DNA of 57,331 nucleotides from JBLNBQ01 sp050260095 (GCA_050260095.1 JBLNBQ010000178.1:1-57331); one strand, 5' to 3'. Numbered from the stretch's first letter, positions 33,400-50,299 are shown. The notes: generated by a model not told the origin, from the sequence alone. Numbers and translations are program-made.

Positions 33400-34106
33400 A
33401 CGGGCTCGCCGGCGGGCTCTCCCTGCTGGGCGCCTTCACGGCCGGCGTCCTCTCTTTCCTGGCTCCCTGCTGCTTGCCGATGGTCCCCGTGTATCTGGCC
33501 TATCTGGCCGGGCAGGGGGAGAAAGGCCGCCGGCATCTTGTGGCGCAGTCCATCCTCTTCACCTTGGGTTTCACGGCGGTCTTTGTCGCCTTGGGGGCGT
33601 CGGCGAGCCTGATCGGGCAAATCCTGCTCTTCAACAGGGCGCTCCTCCGCCGTCTCGCCGGGGTTATCTTGGCGGTTTTCGGGCTGCACCTAGCCGGAAT
33701 CCTCCGGTTTTCGTTCATGGAACGCGGCCGGATGCTCTTCGCCGCTGCGCCGAAGGCCGGCCGAAGAGCGGGTTGGCGCTCGTTTCTCCTGGGGGTGGCC
33801 TTCAGCGCCGGTTGGCAGCCGTGCGTCGGACCGGTGCTCGGCGGCATCCTGGCGCTCGCCGGCGCCCAGCACACCTTCCAGGGAGGCGTACTGCTGCTCC
33901 TGGCGTATTCCTTCGGCTTGGCGGCGCCGTTTGTCATCGCTGCCGCCGGTCTGGAGTGGTTTCGGAGAAGGCTCCCCTGGCTGCTCTCCCGGAGCGAGGC
34001 GGTCCGGCGCTTCTCGGGGTGGCTGCTCATCCTGATGGGCGTCCTGGTCTTTTTCGATCTCTTCGCGCGACTGAGCAACTGGCTTCCTTGGCGCCCGTTT
34101 CTGTGA
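33396..34106 (+). CDS. ccdA: CcdA-type thiol-disulfide transporter
   Basis: A 236-residue integral membrane protein of the CcdA/DsbD-core family with about six hydrophobic spans. The conserved cysteines are in LAPCCLPMVP (first span) and W-Q-P-C-V-G-P (fourth). It passes electrons from cytoplasmic thioredoxin to the partner encoded just upstream. GTG 33396 overlaps the tlpA stop. Standard length. Confidence 0.93.
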   Translation: MNGLAGGLSLLGAFTAGVLSFLAPCCLPMVPVYLAYLAGQGEKGRRHLVAQSILFTLGFTAVFVALGASASLIGQILLFNRALLRRLAGVILAVFGLHLAGILRFSFMERGRMLFAAAPKAGRRAGWRSFLLGVAFSAGWQPCVGPVLGGILALAGAQHTFQGGVLLLLAYSFGLAAPFVIAAAGLEWFRRRLPWLLSRSEAVRRFSGWLLILMGVLVFFDLFARLSNWLPWRPFL

Positions 34107-34117
34107 AATCCCGGCAG

Positions 34118-34145
34118 TTGACAGGAGCAGGCATTCTGGTATAAT
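34118..34145 (+). promoter_or_regulatory. Promoter of tRNA-Thr(GGU)
   Basis: TTGACA (34118-34123), 16 nt, TATAAT (34140-34145): both hexamers match the sigma-A consensus. Confidence 0.88.
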
Positions 34146-34159
34146 GAAATGCGTCGCCG

Positions 34160-34235
34160 GCCCACATAGCTCAGTAGGTAGAGCGCATCCATGGTAAGGA
34201 TGAGGTCGCCAGTTCGATTCTGGCTGTGGGCTCCA
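34160..34235 (+). tRNA. trnT-GGU: tRNA-Thr (anticodon GGT)
   Basis: Acceptor GCCCACA pairs with TGTGGGC; anticodon stem CATCC/GGATG around ATGGTAA reads GGT; GTTCGATTC T loop; discriminator T and CCA encoded. A second Thr acceptor in the window. Confidence 0.96.
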
Positions 34236-34244
34236 AGTTTTGTT

Positions 34245-34270
34245 CCCCCGCCATCCGGCGGGGGCTCTTT
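34245..34270 (+). terminator. Terminator after tRNA-Thr(GGU)
   Basis: CCCCCGCC (34245-34252) pairs with GGCGGGGG (34257-34264) with loop ATCC, then CTCTTT. Confidence 0.85.
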
Positions 34271-34271
34271 A

Positions 34272-34300
34272 TTGACAGCCCTCTCAAGGTGTGGTAAATT
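34272..34300 (+). promoter_or_regulatory. Promoter of rpmG-secE-nusG
   Basis: TTGACA (34272-34277), 17 nt, TAAATT (34295-34300), about 75 nt before rpmG. The -35 begins 2 bases past the preceding terminator. Confidence 0.78.
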
Positions 34301-34374
34301 GTAAAAGTGCCTGACCCTGCCCACGCTGCCGGGCGTAGCGGACCGAGCAGGGACAAGACAGGAGGTATGGCCCG

Positions 34375-34524
34375 ATGCGCGTCGGCGTGACGCTCGCCTG
34401 CGAGCAGTGCAAGAACCGCAACTACCGCACGATGAAGAACAAGAAGAACGACCCCGATCGGATCGAACTCCAAAAGTACTGCAAGACCTGCAAGGCCCAC
34501 ACCCTTCATAAGGAAACCCGCTGA
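34375..34524 (+). CDS. rpmG: 50S ribosomal protein L33
   Basis: A 49-residue L33 of the zinc-binding (C+) type, with CEQC (C9, C12) and CKTC (C36, C39) and the MKNKKNDPDRIELQKY core. ATG 34375 has GGAGG 9 nt before. No tRNA-Trp occurs between it and secE, though that is common elsewhere. Confidence 0.95.
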   Translation: MRVGVTLACEQCKNRNYRTMKNKKNDPDRIELQKYCKTCKAHTLHKETR

Positions 34525-34591
34525 CGAATAGGGACCCCGCCGGGGTGAATGCTCTTACCTAAGAAGGCGCGGCGAAGAAAGGTGACGGTTG

Positions 34592-34822
34592 ATGGCAGTC
34601 CCGACGGCAAAGGCTCCCGCCCAGGATAACAAACTCGCCAAGTACCTCCGGGAAGTGCGAGCGGAGATGCGGAAGGTGCAATGGCCCAACCGCAAGGAGC
34701 TCATCGCCTTCACCAACGTGACTATCGTCACGGTGGTGGTCGTGGCCTTCTTCATCTTCATCATCGACGTGTTCTTCTCCGGCGGGATGAAGTTGCTCAT
34801 GAGGGCTTTGGGCCGTGGTTAA
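34592..34822 (+). CDS. secE: Preprotein translocase subunit SecE
   Basis: A 76-residue SecE with one C-terminal transmembrane helix (about 42-62) after the conserved VRAEMRKVQWPNRKEL amphipathic helix. It clamps SecY in the membrane. ATG 34592 is preferred over TTG 34589 because AAAGGTG is 6-7 nt upstream. It overlaps nusG by 8 nt. Confidence 0.96.
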   Translation: MAVPTAKAPAQDNKLAKYLREVRAEMRKVQWPNRKELIAFTNVTIVTVVVVAFFIFIIDVFFSGGMKLLMRALGRG

Positions 34823-35408
34823 GGACAACACCACTGAGATCATCCCCGGCGGCGAGGTCCAGCTCGAGGAGACTGTCCACGACGAACGCCGGAAGTGGTA
34901 CGTGATCCACACCTACTCGGGGTACGAGAACAAGGTCAAAGCCAACCTCGAGCGCCGGGTGGCGTCCATGAATATGGAGGATCACATCTTCCGCGTGGTC
35001 GTCCCGATGGAAGACGAGGTCGAGATCAAGGACGGCAAGAAGAAGATCACCAAGCGGAAGATTTACCCCGGCTACGTGATGGTTGAGATGATTCTCACCG
35101 ACGAGTCGTGGTATGTTGTCCGCAACACCCCTGGTGTTACCGGCTTTGTGGCTTCCGGCTCCAAGCCGGTTCCGCTGGACGAGCGGGAAGTGCGGATCAT
35201 CCTGCGGCAGATGGGCGTGGATGCGCCTACGCCGCGGATCGAGTACCCGGTGGGTTCGGCCGTCAAGGTTATCTCGGGTCCTTTCGAGAACTTCGCCGGC
35301 GTCGTGGAAGAGGTCATGCCTGACCGGGGCAAGCTCAAGGTCCTGGTCTCCATGTTCGGGCGGGAGACTCCGATCGAACTGGACTACGGCCAGGTCGAAA
35401 AGATTTAG
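34815..35408 (+). CDS. nusG: Transcription elongation factor NusG
   Basis: A 197-residue NusG: the NGN domain (~18-125; KWYVIHTYSGYENKVK and KKKITKRKIYPGYVMVEM) contacts RNA polymerase, and the C-terminal KOW domain (~140-195; V-K-V-I-S-G-P-F) binds S10 or Rho. About 15 extra residues precede the first strand. GTG 34815 overlaps the secE stop. Confidence 0.97.
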   Translation: MVKDNTTEIIPGGEVQLEETVHDERRKWYVIHTYSGYENKVKANLERRVASMNMEDHIFRVVVPMEDEVEIKDGKKKITKRKIYPGYVMVEMILTDESWYVVRNTPGVTGFVASGSKPVPLDEREVRIILRQMGVDAPTPRIEYPVGSAVKVISGPFENFAGVVEEVMPDRGKLKVLVSMFGRETPIELDYGQVEKI

Positions 35409-35420
35409 GAGGAAGCAGCA

Positions 35421-35846
35421 GTGGCCAAGAGAGTAACAGCGATCGTCAAATTGCAGTGCCCGGCGGGCAAGGCCACCCCGGCCCCCCCGGTCGGACCGGC
35501 CCTCGGCCAGCATGGCGTCAACATCATGCAGTTTTGCAAGGATTTCAACGAGCGGACCAAAGATCAGCCGGGGATGATCATCCCGGTCGAGATCACGGTC
35601 TACGAGGATCGTTCGTTCAGCTTCGTAACGAAGACGCCTCCCGCGGCGGTGCTCCTGCTCAAGGCTGCAGGCATCGAGAAGGGTTCGGGCGTGCCGCAGA
35701 AGGATAAGGTGGCCAAGGTTTCCTGGGCCAAGGTGCGCGAGATCGCTCAACTGAAGATGCCTGACCTGAACGCGGCAGATGTCGATGCGGCGGCCCGGAT
35801 GATCGCCGGCACCGCCCGCTCGATGGGGATTGTGGTCGAAGACTGA
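35421..35846 (+). CDS. rplK: 50S ribosomal protein L11
   Basis: A 141-residue L11 with A-G-K-A-T-P-A-P-P-V-G-P-A-L-G-Q-H-G-V-N and the C-terminal rRNA-binding domain (K-M-P-D-L-N-A). It is part of the GTPase-associated stalk base. GTG 35421 follows AGGAGGAAG. Shares a unit with rplA. Confidence 0.98.
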   Translation: MAKRVTAIVKLQCPAGKATPAPPVGPALGQHGVNIMQFCKDFNERTKDQPGMIIPVEITVYEDRSFSFVTKTPPAAVLLLKAAGIEKGSGVPQKDKVAKVSWAKVREIAQLKMPDLNAADVDAAARMIAGTARSMGIVVED

Positions 35847-35931
35847 CCTGTCGTTTCCGGCTGCGAGGGCAGCCGAACCAATAAAGTGGGAGGGCCTGCG
35901 TGGCCCGCTCGCACCACGAGGAGGCAACTAG

Positions 35932-36636
35932 ATGGCCGGTAAGAAGTATGCTGAGGCCGCGAAACTGATCGATCCCGATAAGCAGTATCCGGTCGCCGAA
36001 GCGGTGGAACTCGTCAAGCAGACCGCCAAAGCCAAGTTCGACGAAACCGTGGAAGCCCACATCCGGTTGGGCGTCGACCCGCGCCACGCCGACCAGCAGG
36101 TCCGCGGCACCGTGGTGCTGCCGTTCGGCACCGGCAAGACGGTCCGGGTGGCGGTGTTCGCCAAGGGCGAGAAGGCGAAGGAGGCCGAGGAGAGCGGAGC
36201 CGATTTCGTCGGCGCCGAAGACCTCGCCGAGAAGATCACCGGCGGCTGGACCGATTTCGACGTGGCCGTGGCGACTCCTGACATGATGGGCGTCGTCGGT
36301 AAGCTTGGTCGTATTCTCGGCCCCCGGGGCCTGATGCCGAACCCCAAGACCGGCACGGTCACGATGGAGGTCGCGAAGGCGATCAAGGATATCAAGGCCG
36401 GTAAAGTGGAGTATCGTGTCGACAAGGCCGGCATCATCCACGTGCCCATCGGCAAAGCGTCGTTCGATGCCGACAAACTGGCCGGCAACTTCCGCACCCT
36501 GATGGGCGCAATCATCAAGGCGAAGCCGGCGGCGGCCAAGGGAACCTACTTGAAGCGGATCGCGCTGGCCGCCACGATGGGTCCGGGCGTCAAAGTGAGC
36601 CCGGCCGATGTGCAGTCCGCCAGCGTCGAGCAGTAA
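35932..36636 (+). CDS. rplA: 50S ribosomal protein L1
   Basis: A 234-residue L1 that binds 23S helix 76-78 on the mobile stalk. Typical G-R-I-L-G-P-R-G-L-M-P-N-P-K-x-G-T-V loop and the V-E-Y-R-x-D-K strand are present. ATG 35932 follows GAGGAGG. In many bacteria it autoregulates its operon; no site is obvious here. Confidence 0.98.
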   Translation: MAGKKYAEAAKLIDPDKQYPVAEAVELVKQTAKAKFDETVEAHIRLGVDPRHADQQVRGTVVLPFGTGKTVRVAVFAKGEKAKEAEESGADFVGAEDLAEKITGGWTDFDVAVATPDMMGVVGKLGRILGPRGLMPNPKTGTVTMEVAKAIKDIKAGKVEYRVDKAGIIHVPIGKASFDADKLAGNFRTLMGAIIKAKPAAAKGTYLKRIALAATMGPGVKVSPADVQSASVEQ

Positions 36637-36639
36637 CTG

Positions 36640-36840
36640 CCGGCGCGAACCGGGAGGTAAGCGAGGGGAAACAGGCCACAGTCGAATACGCCAGTCGCGC
36701 CTGAGACAGCAGGTATCCCTCCGGGGATCTAAGCGGCCCACCGCCGGCCTGCCGAGGCCAAAGCGACCGTCGCCCCTCCTTGACGGAGCGGTTCGGGTAG
36801 TGTTTTGGGCCTCGCCTGGTGCGGGGCCCTTTCTCTTCGT
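36640..36840 (+). ncRNA. L10 leader (rplJL attenuator RNA)
   Basis: The 236-nt gap before rplJ contains GAGACAGCAGG (36703-36713) and CCTGCCGAGG (36748-36757), the paired elements of the L10-binding leader known in Bacillota, then a terminator hairpin at 36807-36837. L10-L12 complex binding is expected to raise termination when protein is in excess. Boundaries are estimated. Confidence 0.85.
36807..36837 (+). terminator. Attenuator terminator of the L10 leader
   Basis: GGGCCTCGC (36807-36815) pairs with GCGGGGCCC (36821-36829) with one wobble, loop CTGGT, followed by TTTCTCTT. Confidence 0.82.
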
Positions 36841-36872
36841 GAACTTGAGTACTTACAGAAGGAGGTGTGAGA

Positions 36873-37397
36873 ATGGCTCGTCCGGAAAAGGAAGCAACCG
36901 TTTCCGAGCTGCGGGAAAAGCTCAGTGGGGCGCAGTCCGTGGTGCTCACCGACTTTCGCGGCTTGACCGTGAAGAAGGCGACCGAACTGCGGCGGCGGCT
37001 GCGGCAGGCGGGAGTCGAGTACAAGGTCATCAAGAATACGCTCACCAGCCGTGCCGCGCGTGAGTTGAACATCGCCGACCTCGACCGTTATCTCGCCGGT
37101 CCGACGGCGCTGGCGTTCAGCTTCGCCGACCCTGTTTCCGCAGCCAAGGTTCTCTCGGCGTTCGCTCGCGAGAACAAGGAGCTGACGATCAAGGGCGGCG
37201 TGCTGACTGGCCGGGTGATCGACGCAGACGACGTTAAGGCGCTCGCCGACCTCCCGTCGCGCGAAGTGCTCCTCGCTCAGGTCGCCGGCACCTTCCAGGC
37301 GCCGGTCGCGGCGATGGCCCGGGTGCTGGCCGCCCCGATCAGCAGCTTCGTCTACGCGCTCGAGGCCTACCGCTCCAAGCTGGAGAAGGGTGCCTGA
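36873..37397 (+). CDS. rplJ: 50S ribosomal protein L10
   Basis: A 174-residue L10, stalk scaffold that carries L7/L12 dimers. Recognisable are V-V-L-T-D-F-R-G-L-T-V, the E-Y-K-V-I-K-N-T-L segment and the hydrophobic C-terminal stalk helix. The frame opens 6 nt earlier; ATG 36873 is chosen because AGGAGG sits 7-8 nt upstream. It lies directly after its leader. Confidence 0.97.
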   Translation: MARPEKEATVSELREKLSGAQSVVLTDFRGLTVKKATELRRRLRQAGVEYKVIKNTLTSRAARELNIADLDRYLAGPTALAFSFADPVSAAKVLSAFARENKELTIKGGVLTGRVIDADDVKALADLPSREVLLAQVAGTFQAPVAAMARVLAAPISSFVYALEAYRSKLEKGA

Positions 37398-37445
37398 TCA
37401 CTGTTGGGTTCCGAACGATTGCGAATATTGAGGGAGGTAAATGGT

Positions 37446-37826
37446 GTGAGCAAGCAAGCTGAGATTCTTGAGATGATCAAGGGCATGACCGTCCTCGAAC
37501 TGGCTGAACTGGTCAAGGCGTTCGAAGAGGAGTTCGGCGTCTCCGCGGCGGCTCCGGTGGCGGCGGTTGCCGCGGCTCCGGCGGCGGCGGCGGCTCCGGC
37601 GGCCGAAGCTGAGAAGACGACGTTCGATGTGGTCCTCACCAACGCGGGCCAGGGCAAAGTGGGCGTCATCAAGGTGGTCAAGGAGATCACCGGTCTGGGC
37701 CTGAAGGAAGCCAAGGACCTCGTCGATGCGGCTCCGAAGCCGATCAAGGAGGGCGTCTCCAGGGATCAGGCGGAAGAGATCAAGGCGAAGCTGGTCGAGG
37801 CGGGCGCCGAGGTCGAGATCAAGTAA
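37446..37826 (+). CDS. rplL: 50S ribosomal protein L7/L12
   Basis: A 126-residue L7/L12: N-terminal dimerisation helices (1-~35), an Ala/Pro-rich hinge (~36-52) and the globular domain that binds translation factors (GKVGVIKVVKEITGLGLKEAK-like). GTG 37446 has GGGAGG 7 nt upstream; an ATG at 37441 reads directly into a stop. A terminator follows. Confidence 0.97.
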   Translation: MSKQAEILEMIKGMTVLELAELVKAFEEEFGVSAAAPVAAVAAAPAAAAAPAAEAEKTTFDVVLTNAGQGKVGVIKVVKEITGLGLKEAKDLVDAAPKPIKEGVSRDQAEEIKAKLVEAGAEVEIK

Positions 37827-37842
37827 GTATCCCCAGGGCGGT

Positions 37843-37886
37843 GCGGGGCACCCGGGGCGTACGTCGCTCCGGGTGCCCCGCCTTTC
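37843..37886 (+). terminator. Terminator after rplL
   Basis: GCGGGGCACCCGG (37843-37855) pairs perfectly with CCGGGTGCCCCGC (37869-37881), then CTTTCC. Strong 13-bp stem with a short T run, possibly leaky into rpoB. Confidence 0.8.
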
Positions 37887-37891
37887 CAGAG

Positions 37892-37959
37892 CCCGGCGCC
37901 CGAGAGCCCGTCCTCGGCTTGCTCAAGCGTCCGGCCCCGGACGCAGGACGAGCGCCGGG
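37892..37959 (+). other. Nested stem structure between rplL and rpoB
   Basis: Three stems nest in one another: CCCGGCGC/GCGCCGGG (37892-37899 with 37952-37959), CGTCCT/AGGACG (37909-37914 with 37945-37950) and GCGTCCG/CGGACGC (37927-37933 with 37938-37944). The 3' arms are nearly continuous and the 5' arms carry 9- and 12-nt bulges. No T run follows, so it is not a plain terminator. It could be a processing or regulatory site on read-through transcripts. Confidence 0.55.
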
Positions 37960-38014
37960 TGCGCAAGGAGGAGCGTCGTCCACTCTGAGTCGACCCAGCG
38001 GAGGCAATGCTTGG

Positions 38015-38043
38015 TTGACGAACGTGTTAGGCCATGATACTAT
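38015..38043 (+). promoter_or_regulatory. Promoter of rpoBC
   Basis: TTGACG (38015-38020), 17 nt, TACTAT (38038-38043). Transcription would begin near 38050. Confidence 0.68.
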
Positions 38044-38249
38044 ATTAAAATGCCAGTACTGTTGGAACGGAAGGATAAGGCATAGCGCCTACCGGAAGGG
38101 CGATAATAGGCTAGGTGTCCACCATTGAATGATCATTGCTGCGCGGGAGATTTCAGCGAGGCGTCCCAGGCCTTGCTTTTCCGCATTTCCTAGAAAGTAT
38201 TACACCAGCTGGCGTTGTGGGAAAAGTCGGCGTTTAAGGGGTGGAATGC
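38044..38249 (+). other. Long rpoB leader, relatively AT-rich
   Basis: About 200 nt without a supported gene between the promoter and rpoB. It is visibly less GC-rich than its surroundings and contains a perfect palindrome AATGATCATT (38128-38137) and the repeated GATAAT/TAGG segments near 38101. No known riboswitch signature is recognised. Confidence 0.5.
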
Positions 38250-41957
<3,708 letters not shown>

Positions 41958-41983
41958 CCTGATCGCCGAAGGGGGAAGCATCG

Positions 41984-45619
<3,636 letters not shown>

Positions 45620-45635
45620 GATGCAGGCCGAAAGC

Positions 45636-45664
45636 TTGACACCCCTGGAGCCGGGTGGTAAAAT
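45636..45664 (+). promoter_or_regulatory. Promoter of the L7Ae-like gene and str operon
   Basis: TTGACA (45636-45641), 17 nt, TAAAAT (45659-45664), 38 nt before the L7Ae-like ATG. Confidence 0.85.
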
Positions 45665-45702
45665 ACAAAAGTGCGTCTGACTGTGCGTCTGGAGGAGCCT
45701 GC

Positions 45703-45957
45703 ATGAGCCTTGAGGCTTTGCGAAACCCCAGGCAGCGAGTGATTGGCCTAAAGCAAACCACCAAGGTGGTTGAGCGGGGCCAGGCCCGAACGGTTTACGT
45801 GGCCAAAGACGCTGAAGAGCGTCTGGTCAGGGAACTGCTGACCAAGTGCCAGGAACAAGGGGTCGACGTGATCCGGGCGGAAAGCATGGCGGCTCTCGGG
45901 AAGGCTTGCGGGATCGATGTGGGAGCTGCGGCGGTCGCCCTGACGAAAAGCGATTAG
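45703..45957 (+). CDS. L7Ae-family RNA-binding protein (YbxF-like)
   Basis: An 84-residue member of the L7Ae/L30e/S12e/Gadd45 fold: V-I-G-L-K-Q-T-T-K-V-V-E-R-G-Q-A-R and the V-Y-V-A-K-D-A helix start. B. subtilis YbxF binds kink-turns and associates with ribosomes. The frame opens at 45655, but ATG 45703 with GGAGGAG before it is chosen. It heads the str operon as in B. subtilis. Confidence 0.93.
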   Translation: MSLEALRNPRQRVIGLKQTTKVVERGQARTVYVAKDAEERLVRELLTKCQEQGVDVIRAESMAALGKACGIDVGAAAVALTKSD

Positions 45958-45984
45958 GATGCTCTCTGGAGGGAGGTGCAAGTC

Positions 45985-46401
45985 ATGCCAACAATCAGCC
46001 AGTTGATTCGCAAGGGACGGGAGAAGGTCAGCAAGAAGAGCACGGCACCGGCGCTGCGCTGGGTGTATAACTCCAAGAAGGCCGACTCCAAGTACGGTGA
46101 GGGGGCTCCCCAGAAGCGCGGTGTCTGCACGGTGGTCAAGACCACGACGCCGAAGAAGCCGAATTCGGCCCTTCGCAAGGTTGCACGTGTGCGTTTGACC
46201 AACCAGGTTGAGGTGACGGCCTACATTCCGGGGGAGGGGCACAACCTTCAGGAGCACTCCGTTGTGCTTATCCGTGGCGGTCGTGTCAAGGACCTTCCGG
46301 GCGTGCGGTATCACATCATCCGGGGTACCCTCGATACGGCCGGGGTCGCCAACCGGCGTCAGGGAAGATCCAAGTACGGCGCCAAGCGGCCCAAGAAGTA
46401 G
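45985..46401 (+). CDS. rpsL: 30S ribosomal protein S12
   Basis: A 138-residue S12 with P-T-I-S-Q-L-I-R-K-G, the K-K-P-N-S-A-L-R-K decoding-site loop and the second loop around G-R-V-K-D-L-P-G-V-R. No streptomycin-resistance change stands out at the lysines in these loops. GGAGGGAGG precedes ATG 45985; the frame opens 9 nt earlier. Confidence 0.98.
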   Translation: MPTISQLIRKGREKVSKKSTAPALRWVYNSKKADSKYGEGAPQKRGVCTVVKTTTPKKPNSALRKVARVRLTNQVEVTAYIPGEGHNLQEHSVVLIRGGRVKDLPGVRYHIIRGTLDTAGVANRRQGRSKYGAKRPKK

Positions 46402-46412
46402 GAGGTACAGCG

Positions 46413-46883
46413 ATGCCCAGACGGGGACACATCACGGTGCGTGAGATCACGCCTGATCCGGTTTACAACTCCACGCTGGCCACGGAGATCATCAACAAGC
46501 TGATGTACTCGGGCAAGCGAGGCACGGCCGAGTCGATCTTCTACGGGGCGCTCGACCTGATCGCGGAGAAGACCGGCAAAGAGCCGATGTCCGTGGTGGA
46601 GCAGGCGATCAAGAACATCATGCCGATCCTCGAGGTCAAGCCCCGGCGCGTGGGCGGCGCCACCTACCAGGTGCCGGTCGAGGTGCGGCCGAAGCGGCGT
46701 AACGCTCTGGCGCTCCGCTGGCTCGTTTCGTACGCGCGGCAGCGTGGGGAAAAGACCATGGTCGAGAAGCTCGCTGGTGAACTGATGGATGCGGCGAACA
46801 ATCTCGGCGGCGCCATCAAGAAGCGGGAAGACACGCACAAGATGGCGGAGGCCAACAAGGCGTTCGCGCACTACCGGTACTAG
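46413..46883 (+). CDS. rpsG: 30S ribosomal protein S7
   Basis: A 156-residue S7 that nucleates the 30S head. PRRGHI opening, LMYSGKRGTAE and the R-R-V-G-G-A-T-Y-Q-V-P-V loop, normal length. ATG 46413 follows AGGAGGTA. Confidence 0.98.
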   Translation: MPRRGHITVREITPDPVYNSTLATEIINKLMYSGKRGTAESIFYGALDLIAEKTGKEPMSVVEQAIKNIMPILEVKPRRVGGATYQVPVEVRPKRRNALALRWLVSYARQRGEKTMVEKLAGELMDAANNLGGAIKKREDTHKMAEANKAFAHYRY

Positions 46884-46937
46884 TGACGAGGCTTCGGTTT
46901 CCAGACCCAACTAGGAACAAGAGCGAGGTACTAACGG

Positions 46938-49016
46938 TTGCCACGAGAGTTTCCCCTTGAGCGAACCCGGAATATCGGGATCATGGCCCACATCGACGCC
47001 GGTAAGACCACCACGACCGAGCGGATTTTGTTCTACACCGGAAAGGTGCATAAACTCGGCGAGGTCCATGATGGCACGGCCACGATGGACTGGATGGTCC
47101 AGGAACAGGAGCGCGGCATCACAATCACTGCCGCAGCCACCACGGCCGAGTGGAAGGGTCATCGCGTCAACATCATCGATACGCCCGGCCACGTGGACTT
47201 TACTGTCGAAGTTGAGCGGTCTCTGCGCGTCCTCGACGGAGCGATCGCGGTCTTCTGCGCGGTCGGCTGCGTCGAACCCCAGTCGGAGACGGTCTGGCGC
47301 CAGGCGGAGCGCTACCGGGTACCTCGCATCGCCTACGTGAACAAGATGGACCGGGTGGGCGCCGACTTCTTCCGGTGCGTCGAGGACATGCGCACCAAGC
47401 TCTCCGCCAACGCTGTTCCGGTGCAGCTGCCGATCGGCGTGGAGGACTCCTTCCGGGGCGTCATCGACCTCGTCCGTGAGAAGGCCATCATCTACGTCGA
47501 CGACCTGGGCACGGAGAGCGAAGAGACCCAGATTCCCGACGAGTTGAAGGACCAGGTGCATAAGTACCGCGAGGCGCTGCTGGAGGCGGCGGCCGAAGTC
47601 GACGAGGAGTTGATGCTCAAGTTCCTGGAGGGCGAACCCATCGGCGAGGATGAGATCAAGGCCGCGCTGCGCGCCGGGTGCCTCGACGGCAGGATCATCC
47701 CTGTCCTGTGCGGTTCGTCCTTCCGCAACAAGGGCGTTCAGCCCCTGCTCGACGCGGTCATCGACTACCTGCCTTCTCCGCTCGATCTGCCGCCGGTGGT
47801 CGGAGTCCATCCGGAGAGCGAGCGGGAGATCACCCGGGAGGCCTCGGAGCAGGAGCCCTTCGCCGCCCTCGCCTTCAAGATCGTGGCCGACCCGTATGTC
47901 GGGAAACTGGCGTACTTCCGGGTTTATTCGGGAGTGCTCAAGGCGGGGTCGTACATCTACAACTCGACCAAGGGTAAGCGGGAACGGATCGGGCGGATCG
48001 TGCAGATGCACGCCAACCACCGGGAAGACATCCAGGAGTGCTACGCGGGCGACATCGCCGCGGCGGTGGGCCTAAAGGAGACCGGGACCGGCGACACGCT
48101 CTGCGACGAGAAGGATCCGATCGTGCTCGAATCGATGGAGTTTCCGGAACCGGTCATCTTCATCGCCATCGAGCCGAAGACCAAAGCCGACCAGGATAAG
48201 TTGGGGATCTCCCTGGCGCGCCTTGCGGAAGAGGACCCGACCTTCAAGGTTTCGACCGACGAGGAGACCGGGCAGACGATCATCAAGGGCATGGGCGAAC
48301 TCCACCTGGAGATCATCGTCGACCGCCTGCTCAGGGAGTTCAAGGTCGAAGCGAACGTCGGCCGGCCGCAGGTGGCCTACCGCGAGACCCTGCGCATTCC
48401 GGCCAAGGGCGAAGGCAAGTTCGTCCGCCAGAGCGGCGGCCGCGGTCAATACGGGCATGTGGTGCTCGAGGTCGAGCCGCGGGAGCCGGGCGAGGGCTTC
48501 CTGTTCGAGAACAAGATCGTTGGCGGCGTCGTGCCGAAGGAGTACATCCCGGCGGTCGAAGCTGGCGTCAAAGAGGCCATGCTCAATGGCGTCTTGGCTG
48601 GCTACCCGGTCATCGACGTGAAGGTCTCCATCGTCGACGGGTCGTATCACGAGGTCGACTCCTCGGAGATGGCGTTCAAGATTGCCGCTTCGATGGGCTT
48701 CAGGGAAGTCAGCCGGAAGGCCAAACCGGTGCTCCTCGAACCCATCATGCGGGTCGAGGTGACGACGCCCGATGAGTTCATGGGGGATGTCATCGGCAAC
48801 CTGAACAGCCGGCGCGGCCACATCCTCGGGATGGAGCCCCGGTCCGGGGCGCAGATCATCCGGGCGCTGGTGCCGCTGGCCGAGATGTTCGGATACGTCA
48901 ACGACCTGCGGTCGATGACCCAGGGCCGGGCGGTCTATTCAATGCACTTTGCGCACTACGACGAGGTCCCGGCGAACGTGGCCGAGGCCGTGATCGCCGG
49001 ACGAAGCGGCAGTTGA
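46938..49016 (+). CDS. fusA: Elongation factor G
   Basis: A 692-residue translocase GTPase: AHIDAGKTTTTER (G1), ERGIT (G2), DTPGHVDF (G3), NKMD (G4); domain IV with the Q-S-G-G-R-G-Q-Y-G-H loop. It drives tRNA-mRNA movement on the ribosome. Start TTG 46938 follows GAGGTAC. Confidence 0.97.
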   Translation: MPREFPLERTRNIGIMAHIDAGKTTTTERILFYTGKVHKLGEVHDGTATMDWMVQEQERGITITAAATTAEWKGHRVNIIDTPGHVDFTVEVERSLRVLDGAIAVFCAVGCVEPQSETVWRQAERYRVPRIAYVNKMDRVGADFFRCVEDMRTKLSANAVPVQLPIGVEDSFRGVIDLVREKAIIYVDDLGTESEETQIPDELKDQVHKYREALLEAAAEVDEELMLKFLEGEPIGEDEIKAALRAGCLDGRIIPVLCGSSFRNKGVQPLLDAVIDYLPSPLDLPPVVGVHPESEREITREASEQEPFAALAFKIVADPYVGKLAYFRVYSGVLKAGSYIYNSTKGKRERIGRIVQMHANHREDIQECYAGDIAAAVGLKETGTGDTLCDEKDPIVLESMEFPEPVIFIAIEPKTKADQDKLGISLARLAEEDPTFKVSTDEETGQTIIKGMGELHLEIIVDRLLREFKVEANVGRPQVAYRETLRIPAKGEGKFVRQSGGRGQYGHVVLEVEPREPGEGFLFENKIVGGVVPKEYIPAVEAGVKEAMLNGVLAGYPVIDVKVSIVDGSYHEVDSSEMAFKIAASMGFREVSRKAKPVLLEPIMRVEVTTPDEFMGDVIGNLNSRRGHILGMEPRSGAQIIRALVPLAEMFGYVNDLRSMTQGRAVYSMHFAHYDEVPANVAEAVIAGRSGS

Positions 49017-49090
49017 CGTCCCACCGGGGCGTTTGACCATAGAAGACTGCTGAACAGCGCAAGAGCGTTAACAAAGGGAGGTTATCGAGA

Positions 49091-50287
<1,197 letters not shown>

Positions 50288-50299
50288 GGCCTGAAGGAG

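Noticed and set aside
34525..34591. tRNA-Trp expected between rpmG and secE
   Set aside because: The 67-nt gap has no cloverleaf; only a short GC hairpin is visible.
49033..49060. TTGACC before tuf as a promoter -35
   Set aside because: No acceptable -10 at 16-18 nt downstream.
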